A stretch of DNA of 64,000 nt from Ignavibacteriales bacterium (GCA_016700155.1 CP065001.1:2356001-2420000), one strand, 5' to 3'; positions 35,735 through 45,626 are shown, counted from the stretch's first letter. Notes: generated by a model not told the origin, from the sequence alone. Numbers and translations are program-made.

Positions 35735-36243
35735 TGTCATCAAAAAAATATTTACCGGCACTTGTTTGTGGATTTGGAGCTGCTGTTTTAATGGTCGTCC
35801 CGGGTATAAAAAACTTCGGATGCTGTCTTGTACTTCCATTAGCTGCCGGATTCTCACTTGTACTTCACAAAAAAGTCAACAGACTTGATGAAGCGACTAA
35901 AACTCAAGACGCTTTTTATTTTGGAATTTTTACCGGAATATTTTCCGCAGTGTTCTACACCATTTTTGATTTGTTGATTACTTTCATTTCCAGGAACAAT
36001 GACCTGGTGGAAGCATTGCCTCAAACAAAACTTATGATGCAAAACCTGAATCTTGGACCTGTTATGACAGACGCTCTGAATATGATTCAGGGAATGGCAG
36101 ACGATATTAAGACGAATGGATTTTCGGTATTGTATACGGTAATTGCATCAATCAGTAACTTGATTACCAATACAATTTTTGGAATGATCGGCGGATTGCT
36201 CGGGATGATGTATTTGAATAAAAACATGAAAACTAAGGTATGA
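35734..36243 (+). CDS. Hypothetical membrane protein with about four transmembrane segments (DUF4199-like)
   Basis: The 169-residue protein has hydrophobic segments at about 8-24, 29-44, 62-85 and 125-160 and a loop rich in Asn/Met between. A DUF4199-type assignment is weak. It is coupled to the DUF2085 gene (shared base TAATG) and followed by another small membrane protein with a gap of one base. Confidence 0.55.
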   Translation: MSSKKYLPALVCGFGAAVLMVVPGIKNFGCCLVLPLAAGFSLVLHKKVNRLDEATKTQDAFYFGIFTGIFSAVFYTIFDLLITFISRNNDLVEALPQTKLMMQNLNLGPVMTDALNMIQGMADDIKTNGFSVLYTVIASISNLITNTIFGMIGGLLGMMYLNKNMKTKV

Positions 36244-36244
36244 T

Positions 36245-36544
36245 ATGATTACCGCTTTCATTTTTTTCGCTCATCTGATTTTTGCCGCTGTGATCTACAC
36301 AAAAAAATGGCAGGACGAAGGTGTAAAAAGCGGTTTACTCAATGTGGTGTTGATCGGTATATTATTTTCTGTCGGCTGGTCAATAACAGGTATGATCGCA
36401 AAACTAATTATGGAACAAAACGGATTCGGGCTTCAGTTTGACAGAGATACTTTTTCACTTACACTTCTTACAATCGCGGAATATTTTTTCTATAAAATTT
36501 ATTATGCTGAACCTGTTATTGCAGACGATAAGGAAAAACAATAA
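36245..36544 (+). CDS. Small three-helix membrane protein
   Basis: The 99-residue protein has hydrophobic segments at about 1-18, 33-56 and 69-85, with no recognised motif. It is the last gene of the NHL/DUF2085 group. Its 3' end overlaps the convergent tonB-type gene by 29 bp. Confidence 0.55.
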   Translation: MITAFIFFAHLIFAAVIYTKKWQDEGVKSGLLNVVLIGILFSVGWSITGMIAKLIMEQNGFGLQFDRDTFSLTLLTIAEYFFYKIYYAEPVIADDKEKQ

Positions 36545-37214
36545 CTGCAGCTTGTTCAACTTGTTTCTGTGTCGGGGATAAAGCTTCAAACCTCCATTGC
36601 CTCAGTGAATTGATTGCAACATTTTCCAGCTTGGTATCAGCTTTAATTAATGGTAAAATATTCCCGACTGTTCCATCGGGAAGAATTGTAAATCTAAGCC
36701 TGATATCTATCTCTTTATAAACACCTTCTGGATAAGAAGGAAGTGAATAACTATAGATCTTCCTTGTTCCTTTACCGCCCCAGTCAATATCAAATCCAAA
36801 ACTCCCATCGCCTTCAGCAAGATTGCCCTGACCGCTTGTAGTAACATTGCTGTTAGTATTATCCTTATTCTCCTTCGTATTGTTATTCGATTTTTCTTTA
36901 CTCTTTTCTGAAGGAGCTACAGTATTATCATCAAAAGTATTTTTCGCTACGGGCAGTTGAACTTCTTTTACCTCTTTATTGGATTCTTTTGTCTGAGTTT
37001 TTTCTTCTGGTTTCGCAAGTTCTTCTACCTGTTCAATCTGTTGACCGATTGCTCCTGATGAACCAACTTCACCGGAAACCCCGAAAGATAATTCAACATA
37101 TTCCCGTGGCGGATAATCAATAGTAAACTTTAACAGCCAGAGTATCAGCAGCAGAATTATATGTATGCTTAAAGAAACCGAGTAAGACATATTTTTTATA
37201 GAAGTATACGTCAT
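36516..37214 (-). CDS. tonB: TonB-family energy transducer protein
   Basis: The 232-residue protein has an N-terminal transmembrane helix (about residues 9-28, SVSLSIHIILLLILWLL), a Lys/Glu/Asn-rich spacer (residues 60-130), and a C-terminal TonB-like domain. That domain (about 155-232) contains SLPSYPEGVYKEIDIRLRFTILPDGTV and ends with a beta strand (IVFPYRLQ). Together with ExbB and ExbD it would couple proton motive force to outer-membrane proteins. It is the last gene of a seven-gene operon, 33 bp after exbD. Confidence 0.87.
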   Translation of the reverse strand: MTYTSIKNMSYSVSLSIHIILLLILWLLKFTIDYPPREYVELSFGVSGEVGSSGAIGQQIEQVEELAKPEEKTQTKESNKEVKEVQLPVAKNTFDDNTVAPSEKSKEKSNNNTKENKDNTNSNVTTSGQGNLAEGDGSFGFDIDWGGKGTRKIYSYSLPSYPEGVYKEIDIRLRFTILPDGTVGNILPLIKADTKLENVAINSLRQWRFEALSPTQKQVEQAAVIVFPYRLQ

Positions 37215-37247
37215 AGTATCATCTCATTTGAAAATTAATTCTTCCTA

Positions 37248-37652
37248 TCAAAGTTTTTCTTTTTCAGTTTCGATTGTAAATTTTTCAATTCCGGTTGCTT
37301 TTGCCGCATCGATAACTTTTATGACGAGTTCAACTGGAACAGTTTTATCGGCACGTATGATCAGGTTATCTTCTGTTGTTGATGAACGCATCTGCGTAAG
37401 TAAAGCCGGCAGTCCATCAATTCCGGTCTGATCGCTTCCAGCATAAATAGCCCCTTCGGATGTAAGAGTAACAATCAGTTTACTTGCTACTGTTTGTTCG
37501 TTAGTTTTTGAACCCGGCAGTTTCACCTTCACTCCGGTCTGAATAACAAACTGAGAAGTAAGCAGGAAAAAAATTACAAGCAGCATCACAATATCTGTCA
37601 GTGATGAGTAGCTAAAAACACTTAATGGTTGATGAGATAATTTAAGTTTCAT
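37248..37652 (-). CDS. exbD: Biopolymer transport protein ExbD/TolR
   Basis: The 134-residue protein has one N-terminal helix (LTDIVMLLVIFFLLTSQFVIQTG) whose Asp at its start (SSLTDIVML) is the conserved proton-path residue. A periplasmic domain follows with LPGSKTNEQ and VIRADKTVPVELVIKVIDAAKATGIEKFTI. It sits 8 bp after exbB and before tonB, so it completes the proton-driven motor. Confidence 0.93.
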   Translation of the reverse strand: MKLKLSHQPLSVFSYSSLTDIVMLLVIFFLLTSQFVIQTGVKVKLPGSKTNEQTVASKLIVTLTSEGAIYAGSDQTGIDGLPALLTQMRSSTTEDNLIIRADKTVPVELVIKVIDAAKATGIEKFTIETEKEKL

Positions 37653-37660
37653 TGCATTGC

Positions 37661-38317
37661 CTAAATATCAATTTCAATTTCTTCTTCGGGTGTTGATTGA
37701 TTCACCGAGGTATCCTGGATTATATCAACAACATCATTCGCAACTGTTTCCATATCACCGACTAATTTTTTAACGGCACTAAGAAAGTAGTTGTAAAAAG
37801 CTAAAGCAGGAATTCCGACGATCAGTCCAAATGCTGTTGTCAAAAGAGCCTCCCAGATTCCACCGGCAAGGTCACTTGGATTTGCGGCACCGGCAAGATC
37901 TTCAATAGTCATAAACGCACTTATCATACCTGTAACAGTTCCAAGGAAACCAAGCAGTGGAGCAACACCAGCGACGGTTGCAAGAACCGTCAAACCCTTT
38001 TCAAGTTTACTTACTTCCTGGCTTCCGGCATTCTCGATGGCTTCTCTGACTCTTTCATGACCAAGCCCGAATTTTTTTAAACCTTTCCTTATGATATTTG
38101 CCGCTGGAGATTTTTCCTCCATACAATAACTAACCGCACCTGAAATATCTTTTTTCTTAATTAGTCCGCGTATCTTAACCATAAATGCGGGAACATTTAT
38201 TCTTGCTTTTCTTAACACGATGTAGCGGTCTATGATAACAGCAAGTCCAATGAATGAACAAAGAAGGATGGGCCACATAATGAAGCCGCCTTTTAAAAAT
38301 ATTGAGAACAGATTCAT
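37661..38317 (-). CDS. exbB: MotA/TolQ/ExbB proton channel family protein
   Basis: The 218-residue protein has an N-terminal membrane helix (about 11-28), a cytoplasmic loop and two C-terminal helices. The family signature is visible from LEKGLTVLATVAGVAPLLGFLGTVTGMI (about 107-135) and WEALLTTAFGLIVGIPALAFYNYF. It forms the channel partnered with ExbD, and drives the TonB protein encoded downstream. It follows the HU/SPOR gene by 22 bp. Confidence 0.93.
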   Translation of the reverse strand: MNLFSIFLKGGFIMWPILLCSFIGLAVIIDRYIVLRKARINVPAFMVKIRGLIKKKDISGAVSYCMEEKSPAANIIRKGLKKFGLGHERVREAIENAGSQEVSKLEKGLTVLATVAGVAPLLGFLGTVTGMISAFMTIEDLAGAANPSDLAGGIWEALLTTAFGLIVGIPALAFYNYFLSAVKKLVGDMETVANDVVDIIQDTSVNQSTPEEEIEIDI

Positions 38318-38339
38318 ACTAATTCCTTAATTATTATTT

Positions 38340-40181
38340 TTATTTCGATTTACTCATAAAAGTTTCGGCCTCACCAAGTGAAGCAAAGTTGCCGATGCGT
38401 AAACGGAACCATGTACCTCTTCCGGGAATCTCCACTTCTTCAATATAACTTTGTCTTCCCTGCCGGTTATATTTAAGTGCTTCACCCTCTGCAATAATTT
38501 TTGATTTGAATGAAGCGACCTGAACAACAAAATTAATATCATATTTATAAATATTATTTTTAATCCTTACGACAGGTGATTTCGTTAAACTTCTTTCCGG
38601 AATTTTTATACTATCTTCTGATGAAACAATCATTGAGTCACTGCGATTGTTCCCCAAAATCATTGAACTTTTAATTATGCTGCTATCCAAACCGTCAAAG
38701 AATGCCAGACTATTTCTTCTTGACTCAGGGTACGGATATGTTACGGGTAATTCATAATTTCTTTCGATGACTTCTACCAAGGATATTTTTGCAATGTTCC
38801 CGCCGCCGTTAGCACCGTGCAATGTGCGCTCAGGTGATTTGATATATTTCAAATAAATAAAAATTGATGCTGTGATTAGTAACAGAACGATAATGATGAT
38901 CAGTAATGATAGTGTTGAATTCCGCTTTTCTTTTTTCAGTCCGATATTCCTTCTTTCACTCACAAAGTTTTTTGCTTCCTTTAACGCATCACGATGATAT
39001 TTGTCAGGATCAATATCTTCTGCTTCTTTTTCATTTTCTTCCTCAGGCTCATCAGGAAATTCTTCATCGTCATTTTCAACAACATTAATAATATTTGAAT
39101 CATACAAAGATGATTTGGGAACTACTTCCACAAATTCACTTTCAGCTTTTGAAAGTTGATTGTCATCGTTTATTACTTCGGAAACATTTTCATCTGTTTC
39201 AATTTCTCTGTTCACACGATCGATTGCCGCCTGGAATGGGTCTACTTCTGAATCAAGATTTTTATCTTCGATTGTTAATTCGCCTCTATAAGATTTTACC
39301 TGTTCGAATTCAGATTTTATTTCTGCCTGTATCGAACCTTCCATTATATCATCGGGAAGCTCCTCCTCATTAGTTTCGTCGATTTCTGTAGGAAGTGATT
39401 CTTCACCTGGTTCTTCAGATGATTCCGGTATATCATTTTCAATTTCCGGAACTGTTTCAGGTTGTTCAGGTGTTGGCTCAATCTCTAAAATTTCTTTTTC
39501 GTGTTCTTTGGCAACATCATCCGCAGTCATTCCATCAAGTGATTCATCATCAAGATCCCAGGAAATTTTTTCAAGTTCTTTTAATAGCTCTTCATCTTTA
39601 ATATCCGACAACAAGAGGGAATCGAGTTCATCATCCAGAGTTGTATCCAGTGCTTCAACTTTATTTTTTACTTCGATAGTTCCTGACAGAGGAAAAGTCA
39701 ACGCCGGATCAACAACATTTTTAATGACTTCGTAACCCGTAATAAGTTTCTCAGCTTTTGAATTCAAAAGTGATTCAATTTCCTCACCAGCAGGCACAGA
39801 AATATTATTTTCACCGGGTACAGAACCATTTATAACAGGTTTGGAAATACTGAGGCTGAAAAATTTATCGAGTGCATTCTGTTTGGGTTCATCAGTCGAT
39901 GGCACGGTGAAGAAGACAGAATTCTCCGAACTTGTTAAAATCTCATTAGCTTCATCTGTAAAGACAATTATATCAGTTGTGTCCGGATCATTTTCATTTT
40001 GTATGGGCTGGAATTTGTAACGAGCATAATATGCCGTTCCTAATCCAGCTAATTTTATTCCGTCTCCGGGCTGGATAAGATCATAAACTTTCCGGATAAA
40101 TATTTCGGCAAATCTTCTTGATTCGGATAAAGACACGCCCGAAAGATTTGCAAGTTTATTTATAAAAGTAAATCTATCCAT
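38340..40181 (-). CDS. HU-like domain / acidic linker / transmembrane / SPOR fusion protein
   Basis: The 613-residue protein has an N-terminal HU-type DNA-binding-like domain (about 1-90, FTFINKLANLSGVSLSESRRFAEIFIRKVYDLI ... GDGIKLAGLG), a long acidic, low-complexity linker (about 125-420) and a single transmembrane helix (about 427-448). It ends in a SPOR domain (about 545-613, FVVQVASFKSKIIAEGEAL ... RLRIGNFASLGEAETF). SPOR domains bind denuded peptidoglycan. Similar HU-SPOR proteins are known in Bacteroidota as membrane-anchored HU homologues. Its position before exbB suggests a link between the cell wall and the Ton motor. Whether the HU part binds DNA or a protein is unknown. Confidence 0.8.
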   Translation of the reverse strand: MDRFTFINKLANLSGVSLSESRRFAEIFIRKVYDLIQPGDGIKLAGLGTAYYARYKFQPIQNENDPDTTDIIVFTDEANEILTSSENSVFFTVPSTDEPKQNALDKFFSLSISKPVINGSVPGENNISVPAGEEIESLLNSKAEKLITGYEVIKNVVDPALTFPLSGTIEVKNKVEALDTTLDDELDSLLLSDIKDEELLKELEKISWDLDDESLDGMTADDVAKEHEKEILEIEPTPEQPETVPEIENDIPESSEEPGEESLPTEIDETNEEELPDDIMEGSIQAEIKSEFEQVKSYRGELTIEDKNLDSEVDPFQAAIDRVNREIETDENVSEVINDDNQLSKAESEFVEVVPKSSLYDSNIINVVENDDEEFPDEPEEENEKEAEDIDPDKYHRDALKEAKNFVSERRNIGLKKEKRNSTLSLLIIIIVLLLITASIFIYLKYIKSPERTLHGANGGGNIAKISLVEVIERNYELPVTYPYPESRRNSLAFFDGLDSSIIKSSMILGNNRSDSMIVSSEDSIKIPERSLTKSPVVRIKNNIYKYDINFVVQVASFKSKIIAEGEALKYNRQGRQSYIEEVEIPGRGTWFRLRIGNFASLGEAETFMSKSK

Positions 40182-40229
40182 AGCAAACTGATTTTAACTA
40201 TTTTTTTTTAAAACTGTCAATGACACAAT

Positions 40230-41825
40230 TTACCATCTGAAGTTTACGCCTAAAGTAGCATCAAGAGGTAATTCTTTATAACCATTCCATAGATAATTTT
40301 TTCTACTTAATAAATTAGCAAGTTCAAATGTAAGATTAAACCCGGTCGAGATCGGATACGCAAATTTAGCACCGAGATCGAAATACGCATCAAGATCATT
40401 TGTATTCAAAATATCAGTAAAGACTTTTGATTGATAAAGGAGTGTTGCAGTTGCATTCAATCCAAAATTAAATGTGTAACCATAATTCAGGGAACTTTTT
40501 ATCTGCGGATAATAAGGAATGAATTTATCCGCACCATTCTTTGTATCATTACCTTCAATTGATCCGTAAAAAACTCCTGAAGGTCCAAGATGAAATAACA
40601 GGTTGATAAATCCGGAATAACTGACTGCATCTGATTTTTGAAGTCTGAATATCCCGGTATTATTTGCATCTGTAAAATAAGGGATGTTATCTGTTGCCAT
40701 ATATTCAAACCCGGCATCAATTTCAAAATACTTGTCGAACTCATACTTCAATGTTGCATTAAGCAGATGCTTTTTCTCAAACAAAATATTGAAGTACGAT
40801 TCAGGATCATAATAACGATTTTGTCGAAGTAAAGTTGTGTTCGTTACAAACTCTGCGCCCGGAGCGTATTCAGAGTAAATCGAAATATTTTTGTCAATCC
40901 TTAGTGCCACAGAAACAAAAGGAAAACTATATGCTTCTTTTGCTGATTTAGTGTAAGTAAATCCGAATTGTGATTTGATTGTATTCGAAAGGTTCAGTCC
41001 TACAAACGGTCTTACAAAAACGAAATCAAGTTCGTTATTACCGACTCTCTGAATTGATATACTTTGAAGTTCATAATTGAAAATAAAACCGAGATTGAAA
41101 TTCGAAATATTAAATCTTGAATATGCTTCTGCATTAAAGATATTTTCTTTGTAAGGTTCATTCCTGAACGAAGTAAAATCTCCCCCGATGTTCAAACCAA
41201 ACAAAGCATCATCCAAATAATGGTTATTAATTTTCAGTTTTACTTTTCCATCCGATAACTTTTTTTTCTCCGGCACCTGGGCACCATAAAGTTTATAATC
41301 GAATGATGAATAATCACCTACCAAACTAAATTGTGTGCCGGGCAATACTTCTGAGTTTGTACTTGTAATAAAAGCTACTCCTGCTCCAGCGTTGATGCCC
41401 AGGAACTCACTGTTATCTGTATGCGCAACACGGTTCAGTGCACCAAATTTTCCGAAAACTTTTCCCTGATTGAACGGATGAGTGTAAATGATTTTTCCAA
41501 CAGGTAATGAATGTATACCAGCACCTGCTTCAGCGTAGCCGTTATAAAAGTCGACTGAATCTATCAGAGTTTTTTCCTGCTTGATAGGATTTGGAAATTC
41601 ACGAAGCTCCAGTTCATCCGGCGGAATAGATGGTTTGAAAAAATCACTTGATACCGTAGAAACAAACTTCGGCAATGGTTTCTTTACTTTCTTTATTTCA
41701 AGCGCGTCTTTGCCGGTTATTACGAAATCCGGCAGTTCAACTGATGGCAGATTTTTCTTTTCATCCTGAGCGAGAAGAATATTTGAAATAAAGAGTAGTA
41801 TTAATATTAAAACTGATTTGTTCAT
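40230..41825 (-). CDS. Outer-membrane beta-barrel protein with TonB-box-like N-terminus, plug domain absent
   Basis: The 531-residue protein has a signal peptide (ending LAQ, residue 20) and an N-terminal stretch LPSVELPDFVITGKDALEI (about 26-44) that resembles a TonB box. The rest is rich in amphipathic beta strands ending in LGVNFRW. The barrel is long enough for about 20 or more strands, but there is no recognisable TonB plug domain of about 130 residues before it. It is coupled (4 bp overlap) to the giant TPR gene. A TonB-contacting outer-membrane protein is a reasonable inference. Confidence 0.7.
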   Translation of the reverse strand: MNKSVLILILLFISNILLAQDEKKNLPSVELPDFVITGKDALEIKKVKKPLPKFVSTVSSDFFKPSIPPDELELREFPNPIKQEKTLIDSVDFYNGYAEAGAGIHSLPVGKIIYTHPFNQGKVFGKFGALNRVAHTDNSEFLGINAGAGVAFITSTNSEVLPGTQFSLVGDYSSFDYKLYGAQVPEKKKLSDGKVKLKINNHYLDDALFGLNIGGDFTSFRNEPYKENIFNAEAYSRFNISNFNLGFIFNYELQSISIQRVGNNELDFVFVRPFVGLNLSNTIKSQFGFTYTKSAKEAYSFPFVSVALRIDKNISIYSEYAPGAEFVTNTTLLRQNRYYDPESYFNILFEKKHLLNATLKYEFDKYFEIDAGFEYMATDNIPYFTDANNTGIFRLQKSDAVSYSGFINLLFHLGPSGVFYGSIEGNDTKNGADKFIPYYPQIKSSLNYGYTFNFGLNATATLLYQSKVFTDILNTNDLDAYFDLGAKFAYPISTGFNLTFELANLLSRKNYLWNGYKELPLDATLGVNFRW

Positions 41826-44797
41826 TGTATCGCTCTCAATTTATTTTGTGCTTCCTGTCCAAACACATCACCTCTGTGTTTTGATAGTACTGTCCGAAAC
41901 ATTTCCCGTGCTTTATCAAGATCTTTCATTTCATAATAACAATCACCAAGAAGCAGGTATGATTTGGTTAACCATTCTTCATAAGAAGAAAAAATTGTTC
42001 TAACTCTGACAAGTGATGTAATTGCTTCGGTATAATTTTTTTGTTCGAAATATGTTAGTCCCAATAGGTATTGTGCGTTCGCTCCAAGATCGTCACTCCG
42101 GGATTCAGCCAGGCTTCTGAAATATGTTACGGCATTTTCAAAACGTTTTGCGGAGAGTTCAATCATACCAGCTTCAATTTTAGCTTTATCCGAAAAGATG
42201 GTACCGGGATAGTACTGAACTACTTCGTCAAATACTTCGTATGCCTCGTTAATATCACCTTTATTTACAAGAGTCAAACCTTTCATAAACAAAAGCTCTG
42301 CGTACCTTGGAGAATTTGCAAGCTTATCCAATGCGCGATTATAAGTGCCCAATGCCGCATCATAATTCTTCGTGCTGTTATGAATGTTTCCAATTTCTAT
42401 CACTGAAGCTGCGGCGGCTTCATTTGACGGATATGATTCGAATACTTTTGTAAAATTTAAAACAGCTTCGTCATTCTGAGCAAGATTCTGTGCGCTTTTT
42501 CCAATCCAATAATAGGCATCGGGAATCAGTTTACTATTCGGATAAGCAGAAGTAAATTCTTTGTAACTCAACTTTGCGTTTTCATACTCTCTCTGGCTAT
42601 AGTAAATCTCACCCTTTTTAAAAAGTATCTGATCCGAAAAACTTAAGCGCGGGTTTTTATTGACAAATTCTGAAATGAGAGTGATTGCTCTCTCGTGTTT
42701 GCCTTGCGCGACAAAACTATATTGAAGCCCGTTAACAGCATCAAATACATAATCCGATGAAGGATATAATTCCAGAACTTTTTCATAATTAACATTGGCT
42801 GAATCATACTTACCCATATTGAAATATGCATCACCAATAGAATAATAGAGTACAGGTGACAATGATGAGTTTGGATAAACTTCAAATACATTCCTGTAGC
42901 CGGCAATTGCGTCTGTAAATCTTCCCTGCTGAAATCTTATCCATCCGATTGTAAACAATGAGCCGATTGCATATTCAGATTCATGAAAATTTCTCTGCAG
43001 GTTTCCAAACTGGGTAATTGCTTCTTCAGTATTTCCTGCCTTGTAAAGCGATTGGGCATATTGATACAGTGCGTATGGATCATTAGAAAAATCTTTTCCT
43101 GCACTAAAGACTTCTTTATAAATTCTGCTGGCAGCGGAATAATTTTTACTTCCATAGTAACTATCTGCTAATCTTAACTTCGCATCCGTTAGCAAATCAC
43201 TATGTGAAAACTTTTTAACGAAATCTCCAAAATGAAAAGACGCATTTTCATATTGACGGAGATTGAAGTAGGAGTATGCTTTTCCGTACAATAACTGCTC
43301 AGCTAATTCTTCTTGCTGTGGATCAACAAAACTGTACCTTGTTAGTGCATCTGAATATTTATCAAGAGCATAATGGCTTTCAGCGAGATAAAAATTCAGT
43401 TTATCTTTTTCGAGTTGAGGATCTGATTGTTCAACCTCAAGAAGCAAATTTATCGCACCGGTAAAATTCTTATTATAAAAGTTTACTACACCTTTCCCGA
43501 ATTTTGCCCTGTTCTGAATATCCGGTGTTACTCCCTCAATACCAATTGCATAATCAAAATTTTTTGCCGCAGCATCAAATTGTTTTTTATTCAGTTCTAT
43601 TTCACCAAGAAGTGTGTAGGCTCTTGCGCGGATTATATTATCAGGTGACGAAATAGCTGAACGCAGATATTCTAGGGATACGTCTAATTTTTTTTCTGTA
43701 AAGGATAATCCACCCATCTGGTATTCGGCTCCGGAAACAAGTTCGTTGTCAGGATACTTTAAAGTGAATTCTTTAAAAAGGCTTGTTGCTTCTTTATCAT
43801 ATCCCGCATACCGCTTTGATTCTGCTTTCCAGTAAAATGAATTAATTGAAATTTTATCATTGCCCATCGAGAGCGCATCAAAAGTGGTATACGACTCATT
43901 ATACAACCTTTGTTGAAAGAAGGACCATGCTAATCCATATTCAGCATCACGTCTTAAATCCGACTCAGGGAAAAGAGTGATAAGTTCATTAAACTTTTCT
44001 GCGGCTTGCGGGTATTCCTCAACGCGGTAGTGAGCGTTTGCGAGCAGGTAGATACATTCAATATATAATTCCTCCGGGAGATTTGAGAGTGCCGGACTTT
44101 GCAGTTCAAGAATTGCTGACTGATAATCTTCAAGTTTAAAATAACATATACCTATTCTTATTTGTGCATTTACAGCAAGCGGACTGTTCTTATGGAAAGA
44201 AAGAAGCTGGTCATAATACTTTACTGCATTGTGATAGTCGCCGGTTTTTTCATATGTAGTAGCTAAAGTAAAAATTGAGTAATCGATATATTTATTGTTC
44301 TTGCGGCTGTTTACGGCTTCTTCAAGAAAATTAATTGCGTCGGTTAACCTGTTCTCTTCTGAATATGATTCTCCAATCCAGTATAGTGATGAACCGATGT
44401 ATTCACTTGAGGGATATTCATCCAGAATTGCAGTAAAGTTTTTCCTGCTTGCCGAATATTTTTTGGAATCAAAATTTATTAGACCGAGTTTGTACAATGA
44501 CTTTTCTCTGAAACTGCTCCACTTAAAATTATTAATAAGAAATTTATACCCTACCGCGGCAGCATCTTTATTTCCGGTATTAAGATATGATTCCGCAAGA
44601 TAGAACCTGGCAGTTGCAAATAACTCATCTGAAATTGAGTATGAATTAGAGAATTCCTGGAATAAAATAACCGCCTCAGAAAATCGCGAAGAATTATATG
44701 CTTCCATGGCTTCAGCATATTTATCAGGAATGGATTGAGCAAGTGTGAACTTCAAACAAGCTGTTAACAGCAGCAAATGAAATATTTTTATTTTCAT
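41822..44797 (-). CDS. Large exported TPR-repeat protein (BamD/YbgF-like repeats)
   Basis: The 991-residue protein has a signal peptide (about 1-20, ending LAQ) and then about 25 TPR units along its length. They carry the typical A-x3-Y-P-x-S-x4-A pattern (EYPSSEYIGSSLYWIGESY, LYPSSDYVFDAVNGLQYS, YPNSKLIPDAYYWIGKSA). Such periplasmic arrays of BamD/YbgF (CpoB) type act as scaffolds. It starts 7 bp after the DUF92 gene and overlaps the beta-barrel gene by 4 bp, which suggests the TPR and barrel proteins act together in the periplasm or at the outer membrane. Confidence 0.85.
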   Translation of the reverse strand: MKIKIFHLLLLTACLKFTLAQSIPDKYAEAMEAYNSSRFSEAVILFQEFSNSYSISDELFATARFYLAESYLNTGNKDAAAVGYKFLINNFKWSSFREKSLYKLGLINFDSKKYSASRKNFTAILDEYPSSEYIGSSLYWIGESYSEENRLTDAINFLEEAVNSRKNNKYIDYSIFTLATTYEKTGDYHNAVKYYDQLLSFHKNSPLAVNAQIRIGICYFKLEDYQSAILELQSPALSNLPEELYIECIYLLANAHYRVEEYPQAAEKFNELITLFPESDLRRDAEYGLAWSFFQQRLYNESYTTFDALSMGNDKISINSFYWKAESKRYAGYDKEATSLFKEFTLKYPDNELVSGAEYQMGGLSFTEKKLDVSLEYLRSAISSPDNIIRARAYTLLGEIELNKKQFDAAAKNFDYAIGIEGVTPDIQNRAKFGKGVVNFYNKNFTGAINLLLEVEQSDPQLEKDKLNFYLAESHYALDKYSDALTRYSFVDPQQEELAEQLLYGKAYSYFNLRQYENASFHFGDFVKKFSHSDLLTDAKLRLADSYYGSKNYSAASRIYKEVFSAGKDFSNDPYALYQYAQSLYKAGNTEEAITQFGNLQRNFHESEYAIGSLFTIGWIRFQQGRFTDAIAGYRNVFEVYPNSSLSPVLYYSIGDAYFNMGKYDSANVNYEKVLELYPSSDYVFDAVNGLQYSFVAQGKHERAITLISEFVNKNPRLSFSDQILFKKGEIYYSQREYENAKLSYKEFTSAYPNSKLIPDAYYWIGKSAQNLAQNDEAVLNFTKVFESYPSNEAAAASVIEIGNIHNSTKNYDAALGTYNRALDKLANSPRYAELLFMKGLTLVNKGDINEAYEVFDEVVQYYPGTIFSDKAKIEAGMIELSAKRFENAVTYFRSLAESRSDDLGANAQYLLGLTYFEQKNYTEAITSLVRVRTIFSSYEEWLTKSYLLLGDCYYEMKDLDKAREMFRTVLSKHRGDVFGQEAQNKLRAIQ

Positions 44798-44804
44798 AAG
44801 ATGA

Positions 44805-45626
44805 CTACATAAATCCTAAAATAAGTGTACAGAACAGTCCTCCGCTTACAGATGCAAAAAAATTAACGAGATCATTTGTAAGCCATTCGTGTCCCCGTTT
44901 AAGCTGTGTCTCATTATTGCAATGAACGATTCTTTCAGTTCTGATCTGGCAAATGACACATTCATACTTTGCCTGTAATGTTGCACCTAAGAAACTATCA
45001 ACAATACTTCCAAATACACCTGCGGATGCCATAATCAAAAAATAATCTGCCTGAAATGCATTTATCCAGTAAAGTGAAGATGCTGAAATAATAACTGCAC
45101 CCAGTACCGAACCAAAGATTCCTATAACTGAAATTCCACCTGATTCTCCCTGCGGTACTTCTTTACTTGTAAGTAAATCAACAGTCTTAACGTCAAACAT
45201 AGTTCCTATTTCTGTCGCCCAGGTATCTGCACAAACCGCAGCAACAGATGAGACGAATACACAATAGATAAGTTCCGATTGAAAGAAGTAATAGAAAATG
45301 ACAAGAACTCCGGATAAACCTCCATTCGCCAGAACCTGCGCATAATCTCGTTTACCGGTTTTGACAAAAAATTCCTCAACACTTTTGTTTCGACTTTTCC
45401 TGATGACAGATAGTAAACTCGACAATAAGAAGAACAGAAATATAGGAACTGTCCATTTCCAACCTCCAAAACCAAAAATCAAAGCCGCCAAAAAGAACAT
45501 CGCAAAGGAACCGCTCTTTGTAAGGAATTTAACCTTAAACGAAAGAATTGAGACAACAGCAGAGAGCAGGATTCCATAGATTAGATTTATTATGAGCTTA
45601 TCCTGCAGAAAGTTCGTGATATCCAA
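44805..45626 (-). CDS. DUF92 family integral membrane protein
   Basis: About 273 residues with five or more hydrophobic segments and DUF92 signatures: SGSFAMFFLAALIFGFGGWKW, YAQVLANGGLSGVL, AAVCADTWATEIG, PQGESGGISVIG and GSIVDSFLGATLQAKYEC. DUF92 proteins include the VTE6-type phytyl-phosphate kinases. I place the start at the TTG at 45626, with GAGG 11 bases upstream; an earlier reading from 45719 would start upstream of the promoter. It is the first gene of the envelope operon driven by the consensus promoter. Confidence 0.83.
   Translation of the reverse strand: MDITNFLQDKLIINLIYGILLSAVVSILSFKVKFLTKSGSFAMFFLAALIFGFGGWKWTVPIFLFFLLSSLLSVIRKSRNKSVEEFFVKTGKRDYAQVLANGGLSGVLVIFYYFFQSELIYCVFVSSVAAVCADTWATEIGTMFDVKTVDLLTSKEVPQGESGGISVIGIFGSVLGAVIISASSLYWINAFQADYFLIMASAGVFGSIVDSFLGATLQAKYECVICQIRTERIVHCNNETQLKRGHEWLTNDLVNFFASVSGGLFCTLILGFM

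Noticed and set aside
40191..40220. TTGACA-N18-TAAAAT promoter in front of the HU/SPOR gene
   Set aside because: The transcript would start about three bases before the ATG, leaving no leader; probably a chance match in an AT-rich gap.
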